64,000 bases of DNA from Primula veris (Eukaryota; Streptophyta; Magnoliopsida; Ericales; Primulaceae). The notes below the pieces were generated by a model. That model saw only the letters and a program-made list of their open reading frames with translations, did no database searches and was not told where the DNA came from. The translations under genes were made by a program, and so were the position numbers. This document shows, piece by piece, positions 34,740-46,700 of this stretch. The stretch lies in contig OY821742.1 of NCBI GenBank assembly GCA_963682055.1, positions 2,441,816-2,505,815 on the forward strand, in the 5' to 3' direction. Each line of letters begins with the position of its first letter. Position 1 is the stretch's first letter.

Positions 34740-35229
34740 AATTTGACCAGTTGATTGCAGTTTTGTATAATTATTTTTTATCGTTTTCATGTACACAAAA
34801 ATAAGCAATGGTACATTAAACTTCTATTTTCCCCGGAATTGCATAAGTACATTAAAGTATTGCACAAGCTTTCAACACAAAATAGGGAAAAAATCATAGA
34901 TTGTGTGAGTAATTAGCTTCCAGAACCAACATTTTGTACACTATCCTGTCAACAAAAGATAAATCACAGCCTATAGTTATTTGAAAAACAAAATTAGGTT
35001 GTTCTTCTGAAAACAATTGTTAGATGCACACAATCAGAAAAAAATCATTATAGATTGGTCTCCAAATTTCAAACTGAACGCATATATCCATGAATGAATA
35101 CAGAATATCCACATTTGTTGATAAAAATGAATACCCAAATTTTAAACTGAAAGCAATCAACTTAACCCCAGAGCTAACTAAAATCCAAAACCCTGATATC
35201 TTCGAAATTGAAGAACCGACAAATCAAAT
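34740..35229. other. 5' flank of the PPR gene
   Basis: AT-rich upstream DNA. The plus-strand open frame 35090-35272 runs into the 151-bp repeat and has no recognisable feature. Confidence 0.5.
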
Positions 35230-36060
35230 ACAATTCTCAAATAAGATTGAAACCCATTATGTAATTTTCTAGCTGAAGCAAAACCCACGTCGTGAAATTC
35301 TCCTATTCATCACAAAATACTAAAATCGTATTGGAAAGAAGTAGCTAGATTATGTACTATAAGTTATATGAAAATAAAACGCGTTTCATGAATTAGATCG
35401 AAACCAATGAAGTAATATTCTATCTGAAGCAAAACCCATCTCCTGAAATACTTCAATTCATCACAAAATGCTAAATATCATAATGGAAAGAAGTAGCTAA
35501 AAATGTACTATAAGTTCATGTAAAAGTAAAATAAGTTTCTCAAATTAGATTGAAACCAATGAGGGGATTTACTATTTGAAGCAAAACCCATGTTGTGAAC
35601 TTCTTCGATTTATCACACACAAAAAAAAGTAAAATCATATTGCAAAGAAGTAGATAAATGACAAAATGATCATTTAGTACATATTTTGTGACTTAAATAT
35701 CAAAAACCCATGATTATAATCTCTTCAAAAATCAAGTACATATAATCAATGAAGCTTATTCTTTTTTACTCCTTGTTTTTAACTTCGATTCTCATACCTT
35801 GATATGTACCGATTCTTAAACAAACAAAAAAACACAAATACGGATTTACGATAATTGAGTCCGAAAGTATTTATTAAGCATTAACTTTCCACAAGCTAAA
35901 TATGCACAAAAAGTTCAAAATAATAAATAAAATGGGTTTCTCAAATTAGAGTGAGACTAGTGAAGTGATTTACTATCTGAAGCAAAACCCATGTCGTGAA
36001 ATTATCAAATTTAACACAATAAGTGAAAATAGTAATGGAAAAAGAGTAGCTACAAATATG
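35230..36060. repeat. 151-bp tandem repeat, four diverged copies
   Basis: The phrase ctgaagcaaaaccca recurs at about 35272, 35424, 35576 and 35977. The first three are about 151 bp apart, and the last is displaced by about 250 bp of inserted sequence (35650-35930). Each unit also holds tggaaagaagtagcta and gaaaccaatgaag. It lies 0.5 kb upstream of the PPR gene. Confidence 0.75.
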
Positions 36061-36079
36061 TAAAATTAATAAGCAAACA

Positions 36080-36089
36080 TATATATATT

Positions 36090-36127
<38 letters not shown>

Positions 36128-36128
36128 C
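36080..36128. repeat. TA and GA microsatellite
   Basis: TA repeats run directly into (ga)n. Confidence 0.85.
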
Positions 36129-36185
36129 CTAAGAGTGGGAGATTTTATTTTTATTTTTTTTGTTTTAAATCGAGAGAGAGATTTA

Positions 36186-36760
36186 CGGGTGGCTTTGGTA
36201 TACCTACAACCGAACAGATGATGAAGTACTTTCGGTTTCGGTTTCGGTTTAGGTTTCGGTTAAGTGAGTTTGGTATAATACCGATTTAAATCGAAATATT
36301 AAAATATACTATATAGACTAATAAACTAAAATACATATATACATTTAATTATTAATATTGTTATAATATACTTATATTATTTTTTCTACTAAATACTTAT
36401 AACATTTTATTTTATTTATAACATTTACTATAAATGTCTGGTATTGTTTACTCTTTTATGCAAAGAAACAAGAAATGTAACAATAATATAAATAAATATA
36501 TATTTTTAATCTACTACTTTTAAAATTTTATACTATGTTTTTTTTTCAATACGCACCATTTTTATATCACCGTTTTTAAACTCTAAAGTTTGGTATAAAA
36601 ACGAAAGCAAACCGAACCGAACCAACCGAATAGTTTGGTATACCGAACCGAATTTTTTGGTTCGGTAATGGTATAAAAATTATCAAACCAAACTAGTTTT
36701 GTACGTTATCAGTATGTGGTTAAAAAGTTCGGTACCGAACCGATGTCACACCTAGATAGA
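36186..36760. mobile_element. hAT-like element rich in CGGTTT/AAACCG words
   Basis: The left end (gggtggctttggtatacc, then repeated cggttt) is mirrored by the right end, where the reverse complement reads aggtgtgacatcggttcggtacc. Similar TAGGGGTG...CGGTTCGG termini occur in plant hAT MITEs. I could not define the exact ends or target duplication. Confidence 0.45.
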
Positions 36761-36870
36761 TTAATATTTATTATTGGGTTACTGTTTTAAATTTAGTGAT
36801 AATAAAATCAAAATATATGGTATATTTTGTTTTTTAAGTATACGTATGTATATAACTTAAACATGACTTT

Positions 36871-37143
36871 GATATTTTTTTTGCAAAAACATTTTAAATT
36901 AAAATTTTATTAATGTAAATCTTTACGGTTTCACGATGGGAACACAAACATGAGTCTTGTTTTCTTTTTTTCGAGATGCATAATTGCATGTTTTGAATTT
37001 TTAAAATTTACCGTAATTTCCAAAACATACATTTATACACCTCGAAAAAAAAAACAAGACGCGTATTTGTATTTCAGTCGTGAAACCGTAAAGATTTGCA
37101 TTAATCAAATATTAATTTAGAACGTTTTTGCAAAAAAAAAATG
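36871..37143. mobile_element. Foldback MITE (about 273 bp)
   Basis: The left arm (tttgcaaaaac ... aatctttacggtttcacga ... gtcttgtttt) and right arm are inverted copies over about 130 bp each, with only a short loop. Non-coding. Confidence 0.75.
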
Positions 37144-38080
37144 TTCAATTTTATGTCTAAATTGACGTCTATATATCGTCTCTATTCTGTTTAATAATGA
37201 AAATGAACTTATGTAACATGAAAATATTAATGGAGTATAGAGCAATATTACAAAAAAAAAATATGTTAACAGAGTATGGACAATGAGTACATGTAATATC
37301 GTAAAATAAAACGAATTTTACATAACATAAACATATAAAAGGTGATTAAATGACATACAAAAAGTGATAAAATGACATACATAAATTAATTCATACATTA
37401 TAGTTATATATGTAAATAAATACCTAAAGGGTATAATGTGAAATAAATACCAAATATATATATATATATATATATGGAATGTCAAACTTTGTAGAATCTT
37501 TTGAACCCAATGACTTTAGAAATAAAATAAAACGTTGATTTTAAAAAATAAAACCGAGAAAATAATATTAATGATAAAAAACGAAATGGGTGTCACGAAC
37601 TCACCCAAGAGATGTGTGTTACCCTTGTCCAAAATATGTATATTATTAGAGCAAAAGCACCGGTTTCTTTACATTTTTTATCATAATTAAGGTAATTACC
37701 ATCGCTTTTATATTTTTAGGGTAACAGTTTGACTTTATACATTTTTCAGCTTTTCTATTAAATTTATTATCATAATTACATATTACTATATTTTAATATA
37801 ATTCTATCAATTTTTTTCAACCCAAATTAATTTACTAGAACAACCATATTAAATAACTTACAAATTTTCTCATATTTAAAGTAAAAAAGTACACTTTTAC
37901 AACTTATAAGAAAACGTTTTGTTTTATACAAATCAGAATATAGTGTCATTTACAACTTAATATGTAACTTCAAAGTATACTCTTAAGGCTTTAAGCTACA
38001 AATATAAATACTACTCCTTAGAAGTAAATAATTTACTCATTTTTATTATACAGGGATCCGGAGAAAATATTATTATAAAA
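37144..38080. other. AT-rich intergenic DNA
   Basis: Holds an AT microsatellite at about 37448-37475. No gene seen. Confidence 0.6.
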
Positions 38081-38082
38081 TC

Positions 38083-38558
38083 ATCTACAATAGTGTTGTT
38101 ATCTATATTGTTAACTAAAAGCATCTACAATAGTGTTGTTATCTCTATTTTTAACTAAAAATGTTAGAGCATCCACAATAGTTTTGTTAACTTTTTAATG
38201 TTAAATAGTGACACATCATGTTTAAAAAGACGTTCAATGACATATATGCATCTTAAATTTAATAAGCACATTAGTTTAACGTTAACAATGTTATCAAATT
38301 TTAATTAATAATTTCTCTTTTATTTTAGTGGTCACTATTCTTATAGGAAGAATTTATAGGAGATAATCATTTTAATCGTGGGTTGTGTTTGTCATGTCAC
38401 CAGTTACAAACATTAAAAAATTGTCAACTTTAACAACTTTTTTAACATATATAAATATAACAGATACTTTGACGTAACTAATGGAGATAAAAAAAATACA
38501 TTGTTAGCTAACTATTTTAGTTAACAATAGAGATAACAACACTATTGAAGATGCTCAA
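38083..38558. mobile_element. Tourist-like MITE cluster (nested ends)
   Basis: The right end reads gagcatcttcaatagtgttg in reverse complement. It matches three successive left-end copies (catctacaatagtgttgttatct at 38083 and 38120, gagcatccacaatag at 38165). Such GAGCATC ends are usual for PIF/Harbinger-type MITEs. The triple left end suggests nested insertion or tandem duplication. Confidence 0.55.
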
Positions 38559-38559
38559 T

Positions 38560-40560
38560 GTTAGCTAACAATTCAATTTTGTCTCCCTATTAAGTGTGCG
38601 TTAACTTTATAGATGCTAAAAATATTGTTAAAAATAACAATATTTAATTGTGATTACTTGATAATATGACAAAAAAGTCTAACCCACACCCACAATTAAC
38701 TGTTATTTCTCACGCATATATTTTCTATCTCTATCATACTGCTATTTATTTTCTCTCATCCTTTATCCATAGTATAACCCACATCTACAAAAAAAAGACA
38801 AGTAAAATATTTTCAATAATTAATTTTTAATTAAAATAAATAACATTGTTAAAGTTAAAACTAACGTGAGTATTTAAATTAATATGCATATGTCTCATTT
38901 AATAGTTTTTTAAATGATGATGTGTTACTATTTATCAATAAAAAGTAGAGGTTGATATATAAAAAAATAAAAAAATACTTAAATAAATGTTTCGCATAAT
39001 AAAAGGTATATGTGTACATAATTTAACCAATTATCACAGATATTCAAGAGATAAATAATTGTATCTATGTAACAACTCAAACACATAAATACAAAAGAGT
39101 TGGAAAGTCCCAAAACTAGTATATTCATGAATTTAAGAAATTTTAACTAAATACATATATATTTGAAAAATTAAGTACATGTATTTAGAAAGTTGTAAAG
39201 TCGTGTAAAAGTTTATCTAAAACTTTTTTTTACATGTATAAATACTAGGTATAATATAAGGTATTAGAAAGAAATAGATTCGAATTAATTTAGTAGATTG
39301 TGTTCACGGATATACCTTTAATTTCATAATATATATTTTTTTTCATAAAAAAAACATGTTGATTATATACAAATTTGGGGGCAACAAGTATTTTAGTCCA
39401 TCATGGATAGGGACACTATTGCTGACATATTAACCTATACACGCAATGCGGATATGGATAGAAAAAGAGTAGTTGGAATAGCATCTACTAATATCACCGA
39501 CAACATTGTAAAAATACGTTTAGGAGAAATAGATTTTCATTCACTTTTTATATCTAAATCAAGTTAACACAATGACACTCAATGTTAAACGTAGTTAAAT
39601 TACCGAAAAAATTCGAGTCGAGTTGTGCAAAATGAAAAAAGAAAACACCAACCGAATGTTTCATGTCAAGAAGTGTTAATCATACTCGACAAGTTGAAAT
39701 TATTTTGCATTTAACAAGAAAGTGTTCACGTGTACGACCTATTACGTACACGCAAGTTAAAGTATATGGTGACAACCCAAAAAATAAAAATAATATCACA
39801 GACTACATTACATAAATATTTTAAATCGTTTAATTTTAATGTAACGACATATATATAATTTTACACATTTATGTAATTTATTCCTATAGATGCAAATTTG
39901 TTAAGGCGTGACCATAAAAAATTATGAAATATTATAATATAAAATTTATTATTATTTTGAACTAGTTCGGTTCGAGTTGAAACCAAGTATTTTTTATTGA
40001 TGTGTAGTTTATTTCTATAGTATTAATACACAGGGGTTGTACAATTAACCATTACTTTGAAAGTATATTTATTTTAGTTTTCAAAATTAGTTTTTAAAAT
40101 TTTCAAATACAAGACTCCATCCATATCAAGAAAGAAAACTCAAAATATGATATGGACAAAAAATTATATAAAAAACTGGACAATTGAAGGTGATGGCAAT
40201 TAGTAATTTAGTCCATTAAACTAAACATTTTTATTATTATTTCACTTTACTAATAGACGACGTTATCTATCAAATAAGAAATAAATAAAATTATCAGTCA
40301 ACTTACATATAAAAATCAAACACTTGCAGCAGGTATCACTCCACCAAGTGTTGACCAAGGATTCCCCATGTTAAAAATGGCCTAAATACGTAACAAATAT
40401 TCCTAATAATTATTACTCCGTCTCAATTTATAAGAAACAATGGGATAGGCATGCAATTTTGTAAATTTTAAATTTTAAAAATTATTCATATAATATAGCA
40501 TGTTAATTATATGATCAATTTAAAGTATAACAATTTTGCGTTACAAAATTGCACATATAT
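38560..40560. other. AT-rich intergenic DNA
   Basis: Very AT-rich, with no open frame of note and no gene recognised. Confidence 0.6.
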
Positions 40561-40564
40561 ATAC

Positions 40565-41455
40565 ATTGGCCTCGTTTGGTCGCGTTTTTAGGTTGAAAAA
40601 TATACTTTTTGTAATGAGGTTGGAATTTTTTTTTTTTATTTACGTTTTAGTAAGTAAATACTGTTTGGTGAACACTGTAAAAGTATACTTTTCATTCCAA
40701 TGTTGTTTGATAAAATATGTTTAATTTTATTTTTTGAGTAAAAATGAATGGTGTATTTCGATTAATAGAATCAAACAAAATAATTAATTAGCAAAAAACA
40801 TTTTATTGAAAGATTAAAAAGATACCAAATTAGGAAAATAAATTTCATATACTTTTTTTGTTGGAGGTTTGTCCTATTTAGCTGTATTTAGGGTTATTCC
40901 TAGTACCAAACACAAATGTCTATGTTAATAATTATTATTTCGGAATCACAGCAAAAAAAAATAATCAAATGGTTTTACCAAAATAAACTTGATGTACTTC
41001 AGGATTCAAATTCTAATTATAAAAAGTATAAATCTACATGTTTCTCGCAGCAAATAGTCATTTTATAAAACAAACATGAAATAGTGGTAATGGTATAAAT
41101 GTACCTGGTTCATAACCGCATATATAACCAAAAGCTTACGATCATAGCCACAAAACTGTGAACCTAATTTCCATATTATTATTTTTTAAATATACAAGTT
41201 TTTCCCTTATTGTAATTTATCCTTTTCAAAACAATTAAATAATAATTACAAACAAAGTTAATATAGAAAAACTACAGTGTCAAAAAGCAATTTACTTTTA
41301 TAAGTAATATAAATTTTACTTTTGATAAGTAATATGAAATGAGGTTTACTTTTCTAAAAAATAAGTTTTTTGGATTACAACCAAACAATATTTTACTTAT
41401 GATAAGTATAAGTAAGATTAACTAAAAATAATAATAAGAATCAACCAAACAAGTC
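40565..41455. mobile_element. Possible non-autonomous DNA element
   Basis: The left end ggcctcgtttggt and the right end accaaacaagtc (reverse complement gacttgtttggt) resemble the GGCCTTGTTTGG termini common in plant MITEs. Further inverted words (gtttggtt, acttataataag-like) lie inside. The ends are imperfect and no target duplication is clear. Confidence 0.35.
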
Positions 41456-43020
41456 ATGGTTCCTTCTAAATTTGAATGGAGTGGGTATAAGTAAATTAAA
41501 AGTACATTAAATAAATCACATGGACCCGTTGATATTTTCATTAAACTATTTCGGTGGTCATTAAAAGATTTATTATCATTATTTCAAAAAAAAAAAGAAA
41601 AGGATTTATTATCAATGAATACCTCAGAGGTTTGCTTTATTATAAGTCAACACCTATATATCTCAATTTCGATCACTTATATATCCAAACTTTTTTTATA
41701 AACCATCATCATTCATTACTATTTTTTGTTTTTTCTGTTCTAGGTAATTTATAAAGAAACAAAATAATGCATGAATGAAAAGTCAATTACTATAAGATTG
41801 TATGATAAATTTTGATAAATACAATTTTCTCATTCTTTTATTTTGAGCGTATCTAAAACATTTTAAAAAAGCATAAAGAAAGAGTAAGATCTTAGAATAT
41901 TGTTTATAAGTAGAAAATTTACACTATTTAGAATTTGATGGAAATAAGAAAAAATCTAGTCTCGTTAGAAGGGCAAATTTTTGGGCATAATCTATACACA
42001 CACAAAAACCAAAAAATCGTTAATACTACTATGAGAATGTTTGACACATATAATTGTTTTAGGTGAAATGCTGCTTAAAAGAGCAATAAGAAAAAAGATT
42101 AATTTGAACAAATTTACAATGTAGCATTTGTCACTCGTTAGTTTATTTTAAAAGTGATTTATTGTAATTAGTAATTACAGTGACTTGTAAATATACCAAC
42201 AAATTTAATCAAAAAAATATTAACATTAAAATCTCATTCATGTTAATATTTTTTTTTTATCAACACTATTAATATATGGAAGTTAAAAAATATCGGTTAA
42301 AATTCAAGTGTCAACACCTCCTTCAATCCAGCTTCAAAAACATCATTTTCTTTTTCACACGGTTCAAAAATAGCAGTTACACATAGAGTATTATCTAATT
42401 AGTAATCGTCCATACTCTATAATGATAATTGATAACTGCCATTTGCAATAAACCGAAACCGTCTGTTTTAAATTCCTCAATTCCTTTTGATATATTATGG
42501 ATAGTACGAAACTACCATCTTCAATTCGAAAATCCATTTTATAGCAGATCATCTTCTATTTTTTCTGTAATAATCATCATTTTTTCTCGAGTCACACGTA
42601 TGTGAACTCGACGGCTAGTAATTAAAAATTTAAAATAAACACAAAGCTTCCATCTTCCATCCGGGTTCGATTCATAGCCGTAGCATTGCACAACCAAGTC
42701 TGAAATGAGAGGTCGTGAGTGACGGTCGTGCCCTACGCTCGTGGATTTACTCGGGATGTGTGTGAACAAACAACGGACCTGAATACCACGATAACAAAAC
42801 AAAAAAAAAGTCATTTTGATAATCTAACAAACGAAACATCTACACTTTTCTTAATCTATCTTTTCCCATAAAAATCGATAAAAAAAAAAACATAAAACCG
42901 TGACGATCCATGATGAATTGAAAATCTAGGTAGCTATTTGATCAAATTTGATAAATATGGTTGCCAACTTACAATATAGTAAAACCTAATGGGTACTCAA
43001 TAGTCAATACTAGTATTAAA
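41456..43020. other. Intergenic DNA upstream of the PLAC8 gene
   Basis: AT-rich. The minus-strand open frame 42539-42814 has no recognisable domain. A B-box-like gggttcgattc at about 42664 is not accompanied by a tRNA fold. Confidence 0.5.
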
Positions 43021-43434
43021 ATCAACTCATAGTCAAAATTAAAAATAATCAGTTCTGGGTTTCTCTCTCCTCAACAAGGTGAGTTTATAGTGTTTCTCTC
43101 TCTTCACATATATATATGTGTGTATTATATATATATATTGACTTTAGTGAACAGATTTGGGTTTTTTTATCCTAACAAGGTGAGTTTTATTGGGTTTTTC
43201 TTTGAACTAGTAAAAATTTACATTTATTGATACTAGTAAAAATTTACATTTACCAAAATAAAAATTATCAGTCAACACATTATTTCATTATACTGAAAAT
43301 CGACTTAATCTAATGTAATCTGTTATATTAGGATGCAATAAAAATTAAAGCAAGTAGAATTGAAAAAAAATAAAATAGGATTATTGTATCTGAGAGAGGG
43401 AGAGAGAGATTGCAGATATAAAATTACTAAATTT

Positions 43435-43580
43435 GGAAGTTACAAAATTTTAAGAAAAAAGGATTTAAATATGTATTGGGAGTTACAAAATTTTAAGAAA
43501 AAAGGATTTAAATATGTATTGGCAGTTTCAAAATTTTAAGAAAAAAGGATTTAAATATGTATTGGGAGTTACAAAATTTC
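43435..43580. repeat. 43-bp tandem repeat, 3.4 copies
   Basis: Units start at about 43438, 43481, 43524 and 43567 (agttacaaaattttaag ... ggatttaaatatgtattgg). The array lies in the presumed 5'UTR intron of the PLAC8 gene (donor caacaag|gtgag at 43079, acceptor ggcag at 43784; inferred). Confidence 0.9.
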
Positions 43581-43716
43581 AAATGATCTGGAGCAGTTAT
43601 ATGCCTTATATGCTGTGTGTTTTATTTTTGTAATTTCTGTAAATATTTAGGGTTTTTCTATAAATAATTTATGTAAATATGCCGTGTGTTCATATATAGT
43701 AATAGTAAGAAACTGC

Positions 43717-43722
<6 letters not shown>

Positions 43723-43751
<29 letters not shown>
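43723..43751. repeat. (TG)n microsatellite
   Basis: Uninterrupted TG dinucleotide run, 40 bp upstream of the first coding exon of the PLAC8 gene. Confidence 0.95.
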
Positions 43752-43755
<4 letters not shown>

Positions 43756-43791
43756 ATATGTATTGTTTTTGTATGAATTGGCAGGTAAGAG

Positions 43792-46700
43792 ATGATGAGT
43801 GAAGGGGAAACGAAGTCGTCTCGGTATGTGAAATTGACAAAGGATCATCAAGAAGCTCCGTCGGAGGATATTCGTCCCGGCGAGCTTAATCAACCCATTG
43901 ATGTCCCTCAGGTCTCTCTCTCTCTATATATATATATTTATATATAGATTTATGTGTGTGTGTGTGTGTGTGATTTAAAAGATAAGTTTTTGGAAAAATT
44001 AAAATACATATGTAGCGGAAGATAATTCATTGTGGCGAAAACAAATGATTTCTTGTATGGTTTCATGTAGCCGACCCCAATTTCTTGAGATAAAGGCATA
44101 GCTTGATGATGATATGCGTGTATGTATGTATGTTTGTATGTGTGTGTATATGGGAGGATCAGCTGAAATGTTCTATTTAGAAGATAAGTTTTTAGGGGAA
44201 TTTAATTTTAGTCAGTTCGGAACTAGGAAGTCCAAATGGGATGGGAGCGGTGAAATTTATATGATATTTATATAATTGTGTGTGTGTGTGTGTATTTATT
44301 AAAGTTAAAATAAATATAAATATACAGGGAAGAAACTAGGTGGAGACAGTCGGGGGCCACTGCCCTTTCTATTTGGATAAATGATTAAAACCTTAAAAAA
44401 ATAGCATTTCAGCCCCCTCCTATTTATCAATGCTAAAGTAAATATAAATATACAGGGAATGAACTAGGTAAAGTTGGGGGGCGCATGCGCATCCCCTTCG
44501 GTTTGGATAAAAAAATTATGAAAATTAAAGAAATTCTATGTATTTTGATTAAAATCTTCAATGATTAGTGTTTCTGTCCCCTCCCATATAACGAGAAAAC
44601 CACGTATAGAATATGAAGAAAAAATCATATAGAATACCAGCCCCTCTTATTTAAAGTTCCTCGTTCCGTCCATGTACATATATACATAAATATGCTAGCT
44701 AGAGCCAAACTGTGGTGCTAGCTATGATAAACTTAACTCAAATGACTTGGTCATATATGTTGCCATTGTATTGTGTAAAATGATAGTAATCGACATCTAG
44801 GGTAGATTCTATATTGTTACGGGTGATTTTACGAATTTGGTATTTAAGCACGTCTAGTACATTTTACCCAAGTCAAATTCGCCCTGCATATTGTATATAT
44901 TCATCTGTCGGCACATGCGTTAGATGTGTGTTTAGTTTTCTGAAAAGAAAAAAGAAAAGATATTTGTGGATATGAATGACTTGTGTTCACCCACTGCTCC
45001 GTGTAAATCAGCCTTGATACGGATTTGTATGAATGTATGCATAGACTTGGTGGTTGTTGACAGGAAGTTATTTGTAGAATCAAGTTGGGAGTTGTTTGGT
45101 CACAATCTTTTGGCTGATAACTGATAAGATGTGGGCCGTTTGACCAGATGGGTTTCTTGACATAAAACAGTTGATGTCTATTTAAATTAGCAAACCCACT
45201 CTTATTTACTCCGGTTTGAAATGAGCTGTTTATTTTCTTTAAAGCTGCAAATTTACAGGTGTATCTTAAATTTGAACAAATGTTTGTAAATATTGGAAAG
45301 TGTTAGGACAAAATTGCTGTATAGTCACCTGGCAAATCGGCAATGCATTTCTGTAATTTAAAATAACAGATCTATAGTTTGTCGCATTTCAAGGTTGATC
45401 TTTTTCTGATAGAGGAAGGAATGGTTGCCAATTAGATTATGTATGTGCATAAACTTGTCGAAGGGGTGTCCTGAGTTGCGAACTTGTTCTTGGATTTAAC
45501 ACCTCTATGTTAACAACTTATCCAAAGAAAGAACTGATAAGGAAATAAAAAAGATGTATGGTTACAATCGCTTTTAGAGCTTTATAATGTACGTCCAAAA
45601 GCGGCATGCTAGTCCAAAAATCGTCAGCCATACGTGCATTTTGTTCGTTTTTCAAATTTTTTTTGTGCATAAATCTTTTTTTCCTAACTGTTTTTCTGTA
45701 TGTGCACCTTCCCGTTTTTCTTGACAACACAAACACTAAAATGCAAATATAGCATGTTACAAATTCGACAAAAGTTAAGAGTTCTAGAATTTGATAGTGT
45801 AACTTTTCAATGAGTAAGCTTAGTTTCTATAAATAACTGCCCATTGCCCTATTCATTGTAAATATAAAACTCAAAAAAACTTCCAACCATGATATTTTAA
45901 ATAACCACGATCAAATCTTCAACTTTAAAAGAGGCAATCTAGTTTGTTTCAAATGAATTATACAATATATTTGGATTTGATGACACATCATATATTATAG
46001 CTTGTGAGATATGATGTTAACATTTGAATAATCGTCATATCGATTGTGATGCAGTTGCATGCTCGCAAGTGTAATGAATGTGGGCAGGCTTTACCTGAAA
46101 GCTTCGAGCCCCCTGCAGACGAGCCTTGGACTACTGGAATTTTTGGCTGTGCAGAAGATCCTGAGAGCTGTAAGTTTTTTTTTCCAATTAATATAAAAAA
46201 ATTGGTCGAAGGGAACCCTTTGCTTGTACTTTAATGATGGTGTACAAATATCTGCTCATATACAGATTTGAGTGAAATTTTAGTTATTACGGCAAAATTA
46301 ACAATATAAAAGATGTCATTTACTACTGGAAGATAGCTAGGTTCGTCCAGCTTAAAGCTTCTTGCTTTCTTCCAACGAAAATTCTGGTAAAGCTTAGCTT
46401 TAAAGCTGGTTAACCAAATGTATCCAGCTTTTATGTTTAAATAAATAAATACATCCAAGCTTATAGGTTGCAGCCAAGCAGGGACTTAGTATCCCCCTTG
46501 GCTACTTTTCTCGTTTACTTGCCTGTTGGGTTGGAAAAGGATGGATCCAGTCTTAGTGTTACCAGTCCAGTTATATCTATGGCCCTTTTGCTCCGCATTT
46601 CTAAAGCTATGGATTATAAAATACTGATTTTTTCTTGGTCCAGGTTCCAAAGTCTCTGAAACTAGTTTAAATTCAGAACCGAACTTGGAACTGACATTAT

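Noticed and set aside
36226..36262. Telomere-like repeat (cggttt/aggttt run)
   Set aside because: The words are irregular and belong to the inverted ends of a hAT-like element; no run of the plant telomere heptamer is present.
42650..42690. tRNA gene suggested by gggttcgattc
   Set aside because: A single B-box-like match without acceptor-stem pairing, anticodon arm or D-arm at the right distance.
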